Positions 28,800-36,825 of a stretch of DNA of 64,000 bases are shown piece after piece. The position numbers and the translations under genes are program-made. Every line of letters starts with the position of its first letter. The first letter of the stretch is position 1. The stretch lies in NCBI RefSeq assembly GCF_022747945.1, contig NZ_JALDST010000001.1, positions 4,340,001-4,404,000 on the forward strand, written 5' to 3'. Below the pieces are notes generated by a model. It ran no database searches. It saw nothing but the letters and a program-made list of their open reading frames with translations, and had not been told where the DNA came from. The stretch is from Micromonospora sp. R77 (lineage in GTDB: Bacteria > Actinomycetota > Actinomycetes > Mycobacteriales > Micromonosporaceae).

Positions 28800-28814
28800 C
28801 CCGCTGACGCTCCG

Positions 28815-28848
28815 GACGCCGGCCCGCTCCCGAGTGCGGGCCGGCGTC
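28815..28848 (+). terminator. Hairpin after rnj
   Basis: GACGCCGGCCCGC (28815-28827) pairs exactly with GCGGGCCGGCGTC (28836-28848) around TCCCGAGT, 16 bases after the stop. Confidence 0.75.
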
Positions 28849-29270
28849 GTCGTATCCGGATACGGATGCCGACCCCGAGCGGTTCAACGGTTTCCCCGAG
28901 GGTCCCGCAGCGCCGGAGGGTGCCGCGCGGGACCCTTCGGCGTACGACCGGCGGACCGGATCCGGCGGTCGGGCGGAGAGCTGGAATTCTTTCACCGTTT
29001 CGGTGCGGGGCTTTTGGGTCGATGGCGGGGCGGAATTTGCTGCTCCGAGAGGCGGGGAAGAACTGTTCAGGTGATGCCGTCACGGTCTCGTCAAAGGCTG
29101 TTGAGCTGCGGAAACGTCGGCAATTGTGCTGTCGCCGGAGGGTGTGTGCGTGATAAGAAGAAACAGCGCAGTCGATTTACGATGGCGAATGTTTATCTTC
29201 TTCGCGTACCAGCCCGCTCCCGGTGCGCTTCCGGCGTGCCTGTCGATCCCCGCAGAAAGGTAGGGGTCCG
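28849..29270 (+). promoter_or_regulatory. Long intergenic leader of the secreted-protein gene
   Basis: No gene is convincing in these 420 bases. They hold a 14-base palindrome CGTATCCGGATACG (28851-28864), a hairpin with 10-bp arms AGGGTCCCGC / GCGGGACCCT (28899-28908 / 28927-28936), a small CACCG-TTT-CGGTG hairpin, and from about 28980 a less GC-rich stretch (TTCTTTC, AATTTGC, GATAAGAAGAAAC) that probably contains the promoter. The final bases GAAAGGTAGGGG form the Shine-Dalgarno of the next gene. Nothing matches a riboswitch I know. Confidence 0.4.
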
Positions 29271-31967
29271 ATGTCCTCATCGTCCCGCCTGCGCACCTGG
29301 GCGGCACCTGCCGTCGCCGGCGCGCTCGTCCTGTCGGTGCTGTCACCGCCCGCATCCGCCTCGGCGACGCCGGCCGCCGCCGCGGCGAAGCCGGCATCCG
29401 CCGCGGCGAAACCGGCCGCCCAGACCACCTCCGCGTCGTCGCGGCCCACCGCACGGACGGCCAAGCCCGCCGCGCCGGCCGCGCCGAAGCAGCCGCGCGC
29501 CGGCCACCGCGGCACCCTGGCCGTCGTCACCTGGCAGGCACCGGCCGACCACGGCAGCGCCATCACCGGCTACGTGGTGACCCCGTACCGGGGCAAGAAG
29601 GCGGCCAAGCCGGTGTCGTTCGACGCCGAGGCCACCACGCAGACCCTGCGGCTGGCCTCCGCCAGCGGGTCGTGGACGTTCACCGTGGCCGCCCGGAACG
29701 CCGTCGGCACCGGCCCGGCCAGCCCGAGGTCCGCGCCCGCCCGACTGCTCGCGCTGCCGGCCGCGCCGACCATCATCGCGGTCAGCGCGACCAGCACCAC
29801 CGCGCTGCTGAGCTGGACCCCCGGCTCCGACGGCGGCTCGCCGGTGACCAACTGGGTGATCACCCCGTACGTCGGGGGAGTGCGGCAGGCGAGTCAGACG
29901 GTCGGACCCGCCACCACGGCGGAGATCACCGGTCTGATCTCCGGCACCACCTACCGGTTCACCGTGGCCGCCCGGACCGCGGCCGGCACCGGACCCGAGT
30001 CACCGCTGTCGTTCGCGGTGACCGCGAACGTGTCGCCGACCCTGGCGTTCGCCACCCCGCCGGCGGGTGCGGTGGGGGTGGCGTACTCGGTGGGCCTCGA
30101 CGCCACCCGCGGTGTGCCACCGTTCGTCTGGTCGATCGCCTCCGGGACGCTGCCGCCGGGGATCACGTTGAACCCCAACACCGGCGCCCTGAGCGGGCTG
30201 CCCACCACCGCCGGCGTGTACCCGTTCGTGGTGCGGGTGGTGGATGCTGCCGCGCAGCAGGGCAGCCGGCTGGTCACCCTGGAGATCCGCCAGGCGCCCA
30301 GGCTGGAGAACGCCGCCCCGCCGCTCGCCGAGGTGGGGGCGATCTATTCCGACCAGCTCACGGTGATCGGCGGCACCGCCCCGTTCAGCTGGTCGATCGC
30401 CGCCGGGACACTGCCGCCGGGACTCACGCTCGACCCGGCGACCGGGCTGCTCTCCGGACGTCCCACCGCAGCCGGGGCCTACCCGTTCACGGTGCGGGTC
30501 ACCGACGCGTTCGGCCTCACCGACACCCAGCAGTTCCGGCTGATCGTCCAGGCGGCCAGCGTGGTCACCCTGACCGTCGACAGCGCCCTGACCAACTTCG
30601 GCACGCCGAGCTCCTTCCACGTGCGGATCGGGCCCGGGGTCGCCGAAGGTAACGTCACCGCGATCGACGTGCTGCCCAACGGCACCGACCGGCCGCTCGG
30701 CACGTTCCCGGTGACGTTCAACGCCGCCGACTTCCAGATCATCCTGCCGGCGTACGGGCTCAACCGGTTCCGGGTGCAGTTCGACGCGTCCAACACCAAC
30801 GCGGTGGCCAACTCCAACACGGTCACCGTGGACATCCGGGCCGTCCCCGGCCAGGTCATCATCGGCCAGTTCGCCCAGTCCGGCACCGCGGGCGACAAGG
30901 ACCAGTTCGTGGGCCTGCGCAGCAACCTGGCGATCGACGTGCCGATCGCCGGCTTCCGAATCGAGGCCCCGGGCGGGTTCAGCCTCACCATCCCGGCCAG
31001 CGCCCGCCCGCTGCCGGCCCGGCGGGGCTACCTCGTCGCCGGCTCCGACTATTCGCTGGTCAACATCCTGCCCGACCTGGTGGTGGACGATCTCGGCCCG
31101 CCCGGTGGTGGATTCCGCCTGGTGGCACCGGACGTGCCCGGCACCGTGACGGACGCCGCCGGCTCCGCGCCCGGCTTCTACGAAGGCACCCCGTTGCCGG
31201 GGTTCAACAACCCACCACACGTCGCGCACGCCTGGGGCCGGATCCGGGAGAACGGCCAACTGGTCGACACCGGCAACACCCGCAACGACTTCCGGCTGGT
31301 CAGCGTGCTGCTCGGCCCGACCGAGGGGGTGCCGTCCGCGCTCGGCAGCCCGAGCCCTCGCAACACGCTCGGCGTCTACCAGCAGAACGACATCGCGCAG
31401 TCCACCCGGCTTGACCCGAACGTGTCCAGCGCGGCTGCGCCGAACCGGGTGGTGAGTGGCAACACCATCATCCTCCGGTTCACCGTCACCAACCGGTCGT
31501 CCACCACCCCGCTGACCCAGGCGCGGCTGCAGATCACCGCGCTGAGCCAGCTCAACGGCGCACCGAAACCCAACGGCCCCACCCCGTCGCCACACGGCAA
31601 CCTGCACGTGGTCAACCCGCCCACCACGACCAGCCCGGTCACGTTGAGCAACGGGGACGTGGTCACCGTGAACAACCTCCGGATGGACGCGCCGGCCACC
31701 GACCCACCCGGTGGTGGCCTGTTCACCACGCTGACCGTCCCGCTCGACCTCGGCGGTCTCGGCCCGGGCGTCTCCGTCCGGCTGGCCCTCTGGCTGCACA
31801 TCGACACGCCGGGACCGTTCTGGGTCGGCTGGGACGTCGACGCCCTCGGCCCCCAGGCACCCGCGCTCGCAGTGGCGATGTCCGCCAACGGCAAGGGGCA
31901 CCGGCTGAAGAAGGTCAAGCCGGCGAAGCTGCCGCCGTCCTACGTGGTCAGCGGCACCGTCCGCTGA
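29271..31967 (+). CDS. Large secreted protein with FN3, putative-Ig and lamin-tail-like domains
   Basis: An 898-residue exported protein. A Sec signal peptide (WAAPAVAGALVLSVLSPPASA) is followed by an Ala/Lys/Pro-rich linker, two fibronectin type III domains (about 75-165 and 165-255; AVVTWQAPADHGSAITGYVV and LLSWTPGSDGGSPVTNWVI), then two putative Ig repeats (about 260-355 and 355-445) that share the motif SIASGTLPPGITLNPNTGALSG versus SIAAGTLPPGLTLDPATGLLSG in part. Residues 545-680 (VIIGQFAQSGTAGDKDQFVGL and after) resemble a lamin-tail domain. The rest is beta-rich and unrecognised. No catalytic site is visible; a surface adhesin or matrix protein is the best inference. The basic C-terminus (HRLKKVKPAKLPPSY) lacks an LPxTG anchor. 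Confidence 0.82.
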   Translation: MSSSSRLRTWAAPAVAGALVLSVLSPPASASATPAAAAAKPASAAAKPAAQTTSASSRPTARTAKPAAPAAPKQPRAGHRGTLAVVTWQAPADHGSAITGYVVTPYRGKKAAKPVSFDAEATTQTLRLASASGSWTFTVAARNAVGTGPASPRSAPARLLALPAAPTIIAVSATSTTALLSWTPGSDGGSPVTNWVITPYVGGVRQASQTVGPATTAEITGLISGTTYRFTVAARTAAGTGPESPLSFAVTANVSPTLAFATPPAGAVGVAYSVGLDATRGVPPFVWSIASGTLPPGITLNPNTGALSGLPTTAGVYPFVVRVVDAAAQQGSRLVTLEIRQAPRLENAAPPLAEVGAIYSDQLTVIGGTAPFSWSIAAGTLPPGLTLDPATGLLSGRPTAAGAYPFTVRVTDAFGLTDTQQFRLIVQAASVVTLTVDSALTNFGTPSSFHVRIGPGVAEGNVTAIDVLPNGTDRPLGTFPVTFNAADFQIILPAYGLNRFRVQFDASNTNAVANSNTVTVDIRAVPGQVIIGQFAQSGTAGDKDQFVGLRSNLAIDVPIAGFRIEAPGGFSLTIPASARPLPARRGYLVAGSDYSLVNILPDLVVDDLGPPGGGFRLVAPDVPGTVTDAAGSAPGFYEGTPLPGFNNPPHVAHAWGRIRENGQLVDTGNTRNDFRLVSVLLGPTEGVPSALGSPSPRNTLGVYQQNDIAQSTRLDPNVSSAAAPNRVVSGNTIILRFTVTNRSSTTPLTQARLQITALSQLNGAPKPNGPTPSPHGNLHVVNPPTTTSPVTLSNGDVVTVNNLRMDAPATDPPGGGLFTTLTVPLDLGGLGPGVSVRLALWLHIDTPGPFWVGWDVDALGPQAPALAVAMSANGKGHRLKKVKPAKLPPSYVVSGTVR

Positions 31968-31979
31968 CCGGACCGTCCA

Positions 31980-32009
31980 GTGCGGGTGACGCCTCGGCGT
32001 CACCCGCAC
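31980..32009 (+). terminator. Hairpin between secreted protein and kinase-like gene
   Basis: GTGCGGGTGACGCC (31980-31993) and GGCGTCACCCGCAC (31996-32009) are exact complements, so the tip opens to a short loop. Located 12 bases after the stop and 26 bases before the next ATG. Confidence 0.7.
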
Positions 32010-32035
32010 CGGCACGCCCGCGACAGGAGGAGCAG

Positions 32036-32866
32036 ATGACCGGACGGTTCGCCTACGGGCTGCGCGTCCACGGGCTCGACCGGGTCACCGACCTCATGCC
32101 GGCTCCACCCGGCGACGACCTGCCCGAGGTGACGATCCGCCAGCACACCGGCCCCCGCCCCGTCCCCGAGCCGCTGGACCGGTGGCGGCAGGTGCGGCTG
32201 CTCGCCGACGGACGGCACCTCGCCGTCGACCGGCGCAGCGGCACGGCGACCTTCCACGGGCCGCCGTTGACGCCCGACCTGCTCGCCCACCCCTACCTGG
32301 CGGCGCCGGCCGTCGTGGTCAACCGCTGGACGGGCCGGGAGACGTTCCACGCCGGCACCTTCGTCCGGCACGGGCGCGCCTTCGCGGTGCTCGGCTCGCG
32401 TACCGCCGGGAAGAGCAGCCTGCTCGCGGCGCTCGCCGCCCGCGACGTGCCGGTGCTCGCCGACGACGTGGCGGTGGTGCACGACGGGGGAGTCTTCGCC
32501 GGGCCGCGCTGCATCGACCTGCGCCAGCCGGTTCCCGGGTTGGCCCTGCCGGGGCGGACCGCCCGGGAGGGCAGCCGGACCCGGGTGTCTCTGCCGCCGG
32601 TCGCCACCCACGTGCCGCTGGCCGGCTGGATCTTCCTGAGCTGGGGTCCCGGGCCGGCGCTGGCCCGACTCCCCGCGGCCGACGCGTTGGGCCGGCTCGC
32701 CGCCGAGCGGTCCTGGCCGCAGTTGCCCTCCGACCCGGCGGTGCTGCTCACCCTGGCCGCGCTGCCGGCCTGGGAGCTCACCCGGCCCCGCGAGTGGGGT
32801 GCCCTCGAGGCGACCTGCCGGTTGGTGGAATCCGCCGCCGAGGCCGCCGCCGGGCAGCCGGCCTGA
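32036..32866 (+). CDS. HPr-kinase-like P-loop protein (RiPP-cluster type)
   Basis: A 276-residue protein with a P-loop at FAVLGSRTAGKSSLLAALA (GSRTAGKS, Lys126) and a following PVLADDVAVV (D143-D144), the Walker A/Walker B spacing of HPr-kinase/PEPCK-type proteins. Similar short HprK-like proteins occur in some lasso-peptide loci (for example the paeninodin type), where they phosphorylate the precursor's C-terminal Ser. The N-terminal 110 residues are a beta-rich region (VRLLADGRHLAVDRRSGTA) seen in that group. AGGAGG precedes ATG 32036. The gene faces an asparagine-synthetase-like gene and overlaps its 3' end by 89 bases; a lasso-like precursor is 1.3 kb away. The kinase role is inferred from the family, not shown. 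Confidence 0.75.
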   Translation: MTGRFAYGLRVHGLDRVTDLMPAPPGDDLPEVTIRQHTGPRPVPEPLDRWRQVRLLADGRHLAVDRRSGTATFHGPPLTPDLLAHPYLAAPAVVVNRWTGRETFHAGTFVRHGRAFAVLGSRTAGKSSLLAALAARDVPVLADDVAVVHDGGVFAGPRCIDLRQPVPGLALPGRTAREGSRTRVSLPPVATHVPLAGWIFLSWGPGPALARLPAADALGRLAAERSWPQLPSDPAVLLTLAALPAWELTRPREWGALEATCRLVESAAEAAAGQPA

Positions 32867-34046
32867 TCACCGGCCGCGGCACGTCCCGGTGGCGGTAGTC
32901 GCGCGGCGTCGACCCGTGCTGCCGCAACCACAGGTGCTGCACCAGGCCCGCGGTGCACTCCGGGATCGGCCACCGCGCCCAGGCGGCGCGCAGGGCGGCC
33001 GGATCCACCACCGACTCGTCGACGCCGCCGCCGTCCCAGCCCCGGACGAACTCGCGGGTCGGGGCGCGCAGGAAGACGTCCAGGAAGTGTGCCTTGCCCT
33101 GCCGCTGGAACAGCAGCGGCGGCAGGTGGCCGTCCGCCAGCTCGGCGAGCAGCTCACGACGGCTCACCCCACGGCGGCCACCGGCGGTGGCGGCGAGCGT
33201 CGCCACGAACCCCGGGTCGAGGAACGGATGCCGGACCAGCACGGCGTGATCCGCGCCCATCCGGTCGAACGAGGCCACGGTGAGCCGCAGGTCGCGGCGG
33301 CGCAGGTGCCAGGCCATCCGCCGGTCCAGCCGGTCCGGTTCGGCGCGCCGCTCGGCCCGGTGCCGGCGCAGCACGTCCCGCGCCGCCGCCGGCCGGAGCC
33401 AGGGGAACAGGTCGATGCCGGACGGCGCCCGGCGCAGCCGGGCCCGGAGCCGGGACGCCCGAAGACGCAGTCGACGGTACGGCGAGGCCGGCGGCGGCGG
33501 TCGCCACCCGGCGAGGATCTGGTCACCACCGACACCGGTCAGCAGCGACCCGCCGGCCGCGAGTTCGACGATCGGCAGGTGCAGGTGCGTGTTCAGCGGG
33601 TGGCACACGCCGTACCGGCGCAGGAACCGTTGCGCCACCGGTCCCACCAGGTCCAGATCGTCGGCCGCGGGCAGGATCTGCCAGCGGTCCCGCAACCGGA
33701 GCTCGTCGACGACGCGGTCCTGCCAGTCCGACTCGTCGGCCGCCGGCGCGTCGGTGAACCGCCAGGTCACCGGCACCGGAGCGGGCAGTCCGTGGCGGGC
33801 GGCGACCCGGGCCGCCACGGCGAGCACCATCGACGAGTCGAGTCCGCCGGAGAAGCTGACCAGGCACGGCGGGCGGCGCAGCGCCGGCAGCACCGCCGCT
33901 TCCAGCGCCGCCAGTGGGGACGCGGCGACCGGAGCCGGCGGCCCGGTGCGGTCCGCCGGCTCGACACCGGTCACCAGGCCGGTGGCCAACTCGTACGGCG
34001 ACGGCCACGGCGCGGCGACCCGCGTGTCGACGGTCGGGTCGGTCAT
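32778..34046 (-). CDS. Asparagine-synthetase-like enzyme, candidate RiPP cyclase
   Basis: A 422-residue ATP-pyrophosphatase of the asparagine synthetase B family. The PP-loop SGGLDS is at residues 66-71 (VSFSGGLDSSMVLAVA), and GVGGDQ (171-176) is the second signature. AsnB and lasso cyclases (C proteins) normally have an N-terminal glutaminase domain of ~200 residues starting with Cys; here only ~60 unrelated residues precede the PP-loop, so ammonia from Gln cannot be made. That fits a peptide macrolactam or ligase role in which the amine is on the substrate. GGGAG lies six bases before ATG 34046. The Arg/Pro-rich last 30 residues are antisense to the kinase-like gene. Together with the peptide at 34186-34344 it suggests a RiPP ring-forming enzyme. 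Confidence 0.8.
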   Translation of the reverse strand: MTDPTVDTRVAAPWPSPYELATGLVTGVEPADRTGPPAPVAASPLAALEAAVLPALRRPPCLVSFSGGLDSSMVLAVAARVAARHGLPAPVPVTWRFTDAPAADESDWQDRVVDELRLRDRWQILPAADDLDLVGPVAQRFLRRYGVCHPLNTHLHLPIVELAAGGSLLTGVGGDQILAGWRPPPPASPYRRLRLRASRLRARLRRAPSGIDLFPWLRPAAARDVLRRHRAERRAEPDRLDRRMAWHLRRRDLRLTVASFDRMGADHAVLVRHPFLDPGFVATLAATAGGRRGVSRRELLAELADGHLPPLLFQRQGKAHFLDVFLRAPTREFVRGWDGGGVDESVVDPAALRAAWARWPIPECTAGLVQHLWLRQHGSTPRDYRHRDVPRPVIRPAARRRPRRRIPPTGRSPRGHPTRGAG

Positions 34047-34185
34047 GTCAGCTCCCGGTGAGCCCGCGGCGGGGGACGGACGCCGACGCCGCGCGCCCGG
34101 CCGGCGCTACGCGGTCGGTGACCGCAGCACCCGCGCCGGTCCGAGCCCCCGGCGGCCCGGGCCGGCGCGGACCGTGGTCGTCGGT

Positions 34186-34344
34186 TCAGATGGACGCGCC
34201 GGTGCCACCCGTCCCGTCACCGATGGGCAGGTCGCCGCCCTGCGTCAGTTCGGCCAGGGTGCCGAGCCGGTTCAGCCGTGGCGGCTGGTAGCCCCGGGGC
34301 GGAGTCGGCTGCTCGTCGGCCCGGCGTGTTTCCTGCGTGGTCAT
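34186..34344 (-). CDS. Candidate lasso-type RiPP precursor peptide (52 aa)
   Basis: A 52-codon frame with GAAGGA eight bases before ATG 34344. The leader segment YQPPRLNRLGTLAELTQG (residues 19-36) fits the lasso leader consensus Y-x2-P-x-L-x3-G-x-F/L-x3-T-x-G exactly: Y19, P22, L24, G28, L30, T34, G36. With Thr at -2, the core would be GGDLPIGDGTGGTGASI (36-52), with Gly1 and Asp8 (D43) in the right positions for an 8-residue macrolactam. The nine-residue tail is Gly/Thr-rich without bulky plug residues, unlike most lassos. Ser51 is next to the C-terminus, a possible target of the kinase-like protein. It is transcribed toward the cyclase-like gene 140 bases on. No RRE (B1) or B2 protease gene is near. 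Confidence 0.75.
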   Translation of the reverse strand: MTTQETRRADEQPTPPRGYQPPRLNRLGTLAELTQGGDLPIGDGTGGTGASI

Positions 34345-34592
34345 GTCTCAGTCCTTCGTGCAGATCACGGTCACGGTGGAGTCACTCTGCACTGCCTATC
34401 GACCGCGGGTCCGCCGGGATACGGGCGCGCTCGGAAGATCCTCGAAGGCGTGACGCGATCCCGGTCGCCGTCGCGGTCCGGGTACGCCCCGACACGCTCC
34501 GCCGAAACCCGACCGTCGCCCTCAACCGATCGGCGTCCGTCTCCGTACCTCATCCGTCGGCGCACCGGCGCCGGCCGGGAGGAGCGTGGCGG
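34345..34592. promoter_or_regulatory. Divergent promoter region, peptide gene / serine protease gene
   Basis: Between two divergent starts. On the minus strand TAGGCA (complement of 34393-34398) could be the -10 of the peptide gene, leaving a leader of about 40 bases with Shine-Dalgarno GAAGGA. On the plus strand the protease Shine-Dalgarno GGGAGGA is at 34577-34583. No clear operator was found. Confidence 0.4.
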
Positions 34593-36155
34593 ATGGATCG
34601 CAGACGGATGACAGCCATCGGCGTACTGGTGGCGGCGGCGGGAGCGGCGGCGGCGGTGACCCTGCCGTCGTTCGCGGGGGAGAACGCGGCGCCGCGCACC
34701 GGTTCCCCCGCCGCGCGCGGTGGCGTCGCCCCGGAGCTGGTCGGTGCGCTGGCCCGGGACCTGTCGCTGACCCCCGACCAGGCGGTCGCGCGACTGAGGA
34801 CGGAACGCCGGGCCGCCGGCACGGTCGCGAAGCTCCGCACCGAACTGGGGGAGGACTACGGCGGCAGCTGGCTGAGCGCCGACGGCGCGACGCTGACCGT
34901 GGCGGTCGCCGACCCGGCCGGGGCCGCCCGGGTGACCGCCGCCGGCGCGGTGCCGAAGCAGGTGGACCGGGGCGTCCGGGAGCTGGACGCCGTCAAGAGC
35001 CGGCTCGACTCCGCCGGCCGGCAGGCCACCCCGGACATCGCCGGCTGGTACGTCGACGTCACCACCAACAGCGTGGTGGTGCTCGCCCAGCCGGGCGCGG
35101 AGCCGGCCGGCCGCCGGTTCGCCGAGGCCAGCGGGGTGCCCGCCGGGTCGGTCCGGGTGAAGACCGCCAGCGAGGCGCCCCGCCCGCTCTTCGACGTCCG
35201 GGGCGGGGACGCGTTCTTCATCAACAACGCCGGCCGCTGCTCGGTCGGCTTCCCGGTGGTCGGCGGCTTCGTCACCGCCGGGCACTGCGGCCGGCCGGGG
35301 GACCGGACCACCGGGTCGAACCGGGTCGCCCAGGGCACCTTCAAAGCCTCGTCCTTCCCGGGCGACGACTGGGCGGTCGTCGAGGTCAACGGCGACTGGA
35401 CGCCGCAGGGCGTGGTGAACGACTTCAACGGCGGCACGGTGCCGGTGAACGGCGCCACCGAGGCCCCGGTCGGTGCGTCGGTCTGCCGCTCCGGCTCCAC
35501 CACCGGCACCCACTGCGGGGTCATCCAGGCCAAGAACGCCACGGTGAACTATCCGGAGGGGACGGTCACCGGGCTCACCCGGACGAACGTCTGCGCCGAG
35601 CCGGGCGACTCCGGCGGCGCGTGGCTCTCCGGCGACCAGGCGCAGGGCGTCACCTCCGGCGGATCCGGCGACTGCACGCAGGGTGGGGTGACCTTCTTCC
35701 AGCCGGTCACCGAGATCCTCCAGCGCAACAACCTGACCCTGGTGACCGCGAACGGCCAGTCGGCCCCCTCCGCGCCGCCCGCGGATGCCACCGCACCGCC
35801 CGCCACCGCCGCGCCGAGCGGTGAACCCAGCGCCCCGCCCGCCGGTGAGGCGTGCGCCGGCCAGGTGAGCCGGACCGGTCAGGTCGCCGCCGGGCGGGCG
35901 CAGAACCAGCCGGACGGCCGCTGGTTCCGGGCGGACGCCGGCACCCAGGAGGCCTGCCTCCAGGCGTCCGACGGGGTGCGGGCGACGCTGGAGCTCCAGC
36001 GCTTCACCGGGGCCGGGTTCCACACCGTGGCCGGCGCCGACACCGCCGACGGGATGGCCCGGCTGACCGCCGACACCCCGGCCGGCGTCTACCGCTACCG
36101 GGTGGTCGGCCGGGCCGGCTCCGGTGACTACACGCTGGCGTTCTCCGCCCGCTGA
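34593..36155 (+). CDS. Secreted S1E serine protease (streptogrisin / alpha-lytic type)
   Basis: A 520-residue preproprotease. Signal peptide MTAIGVLVAAAGAAAAVTLPSFA (split here at the hydrophobic core), then a prodomain of ~140 residues of the alpha-lytic protease family (LARDLSLTPDQAVARL, GSWLSADGATLTVAV, TNSVVVLAQPG), which acts as a folding chaperone. The catalytic domain begins near residue 200: His231 in VTAGHC, Asp259 in GDDWAVV and Ser340 in GDSGGAWL. After a Pro/Ala-rich linker (~390-415) comes a C-terminal beta domain resembling pre-peptidase or carbohydrate-binding tails (GQVSRTGQVAAGRAQNQ, VVGRAGSGDYTLAFS). ATG 34593 follows GGGAGGAGC. Divergent to the RiPP-like peptide; any role in its maturation would be speculation. 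Confidence 0.93.
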   Translation: MDRRRMTAIGVLVAAAGAAAAVTLPSFAGENAAPRTGSPAARGGVAPELVGALARDLSLTPDQAVARLRTERRAAGTVAKLRTELGEDYGGSWLSADGATLTVAVADPAGAARVTAAGAVPKQVDRGVRELDAVKSRLDSAGRQATPDIAGWYVDVTTNSVVVLAQPGAEPAGRRFAEASGVPAGSVRVKTASEAPRPLFDVRGGDAFFINNAGRCSVGFPVVGGFVTAGHCGRPGDRTTGSNRVAQGTFKASSFPGDDWAVVEVNGDWTPQGVVNDFNGGTVPVNGATEAPVGASVCRSGSTTGTHCGVIQAKNATVNYPEGTVTGLTRTNVCAEPGDSGGAWLSGDQAQGVTSGGSGDCTQGGVTFFQPVTEILQRNNLTLVTANGQSAPSAPPADATAPPATAAPSGEPSAPPAGEACAGQVSRTGQVAAGRAQNQPDGRWFRADAGTQEACLQASDGVRATLELQRFTGAGFHTVAGADTADGMARLTADTPAGVYRYRVVGRAGSGDYTLAFSAR

Positions 36156-36185
36156 CCGACGCCGGCCCGTCCGGCGTCCACCGAC

Positions 36186-36226
36186 CGCGGCCCCCGTCCA
36201 CCACCGCCCGGTGGTCGGGGGCCGCG
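36186..36226. terminator. Bidirectional hairpin, protease / YbjN genes
   Basis: CGCGGCCCCCG (36186-36196) pairs with CGGGGGCCGCG (36216-36226); an inner stem ACCACCG/CGGTGGT continues it. Lies between converging genes. Confidence 0.7.
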
Positions 36227-36246
36227 CCACGCCACGGGTACGCCGC

Positions 36247-36711
36247 TCAGGGCAGCGCCGCCACCGCCTCGGCGTACGCGACGCCGGTGCTGACGGTCGC
36301 GGTGAGCAGCACCACGAGCTGGGCCGGGGCCACCCCGAGCGCCAGGTCGGTGGTGACGTCCCCGGCCAGCACCAGCGTGCCGTCCCCCGGTTCGTGCACG
36401 TACGCCTTGGGCAGCAGCCGGTCGTGGTTCCAGGCGTTGCAGAAGGCGTAGAGGGCGGGGACCTGCTCGATGCCGAAGCGCGGCCCGGTGACCACCCGGA
36501 CCTGGAGCAGCTCACCGGCGGCGCCCCGCCGGTAGAACCAGATGAGGCTGTCCTCCCACCGGCCCACCAGGTCACCGTCGTCGTCCACGGCGATCGCGTA
36601 CCCCCGGTTGGCCAGCACCGCGGCGATCAGCTGGTGGGTCAGCGGACGCAACGCCTGCGGGTGTCCGGCCAGGGGGCCGTCCGGACCGTCCGCGATCTCC
36701 GGCGACGCCAT
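36247..36711 (-). CDS. YbjN domain-containing protein
   Basis: A 154-residue YbjN-family protein, alpha/beta fold related to type III secretion chaperones. LVGRWEDSLIWFYRRGAAGELLQVRVV and ALYAFCNAWNHDRLLPKAYVHE (motif FCNxWNxxxxxPKAY) are characteristic. YbjN proteins affect sensory and stress pathways in E. coli; actinobacterial paralogues have no fixed role. AAGGGA lies seven bases before ATG 36711. It is divergent from ftsK. Confidence 0.87.
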   Translation of the reverse strand: MASPEIADGPDGPLAGHPQALRPLTHQLIAAVLANRGYAIAVDDDGDLVGRWEDSLIWFYRRGAAGELLQVRVVTGPRFGIEQVPALYAFCNAWNHDRLLPKAYVHEPGDGTLVLAGDVTTDLALGVAPAQLVVLLTATVSTGVAYAEAVAALP

Positions 36712-36813
36712 CGGGGCATCCCTTCTGAGGCGAATAACACACCGACGGCGCGGTCCGCTGGTGCGACGCGCGGACACGACCCGGAAAAGCGGCGTTCTGC
36801 CGGGTGACGCCGT

Positions 36814-36819
36814 TACGGT
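36814..36819 (+). promoter_or_regulatory. Leaderless-type -10 box of ftsK
   Basis: TACGGT ends six bases before ATG 36826; no Shine-Dalgarno is present. Confidence 0.55.
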
Positions 36820-36825
36820 GACTCT

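Noticed and set aside
29080..29270. Small gene in the gap before the secreted protein
   Set aside because: Short frames here have no Shine-Dalgarno, mixed codon use and unlikely composition; the region looks like promoter and leader.
34593..36155. Serine protease as the leader peptidase of the RiPP-like peptide
   Set aside because: It has a Sec signal and an alpha-lytic prodomain, so it acts outside the cell, whereas lasso leader removal is cytoplasmic; adjacency alone is not enough.
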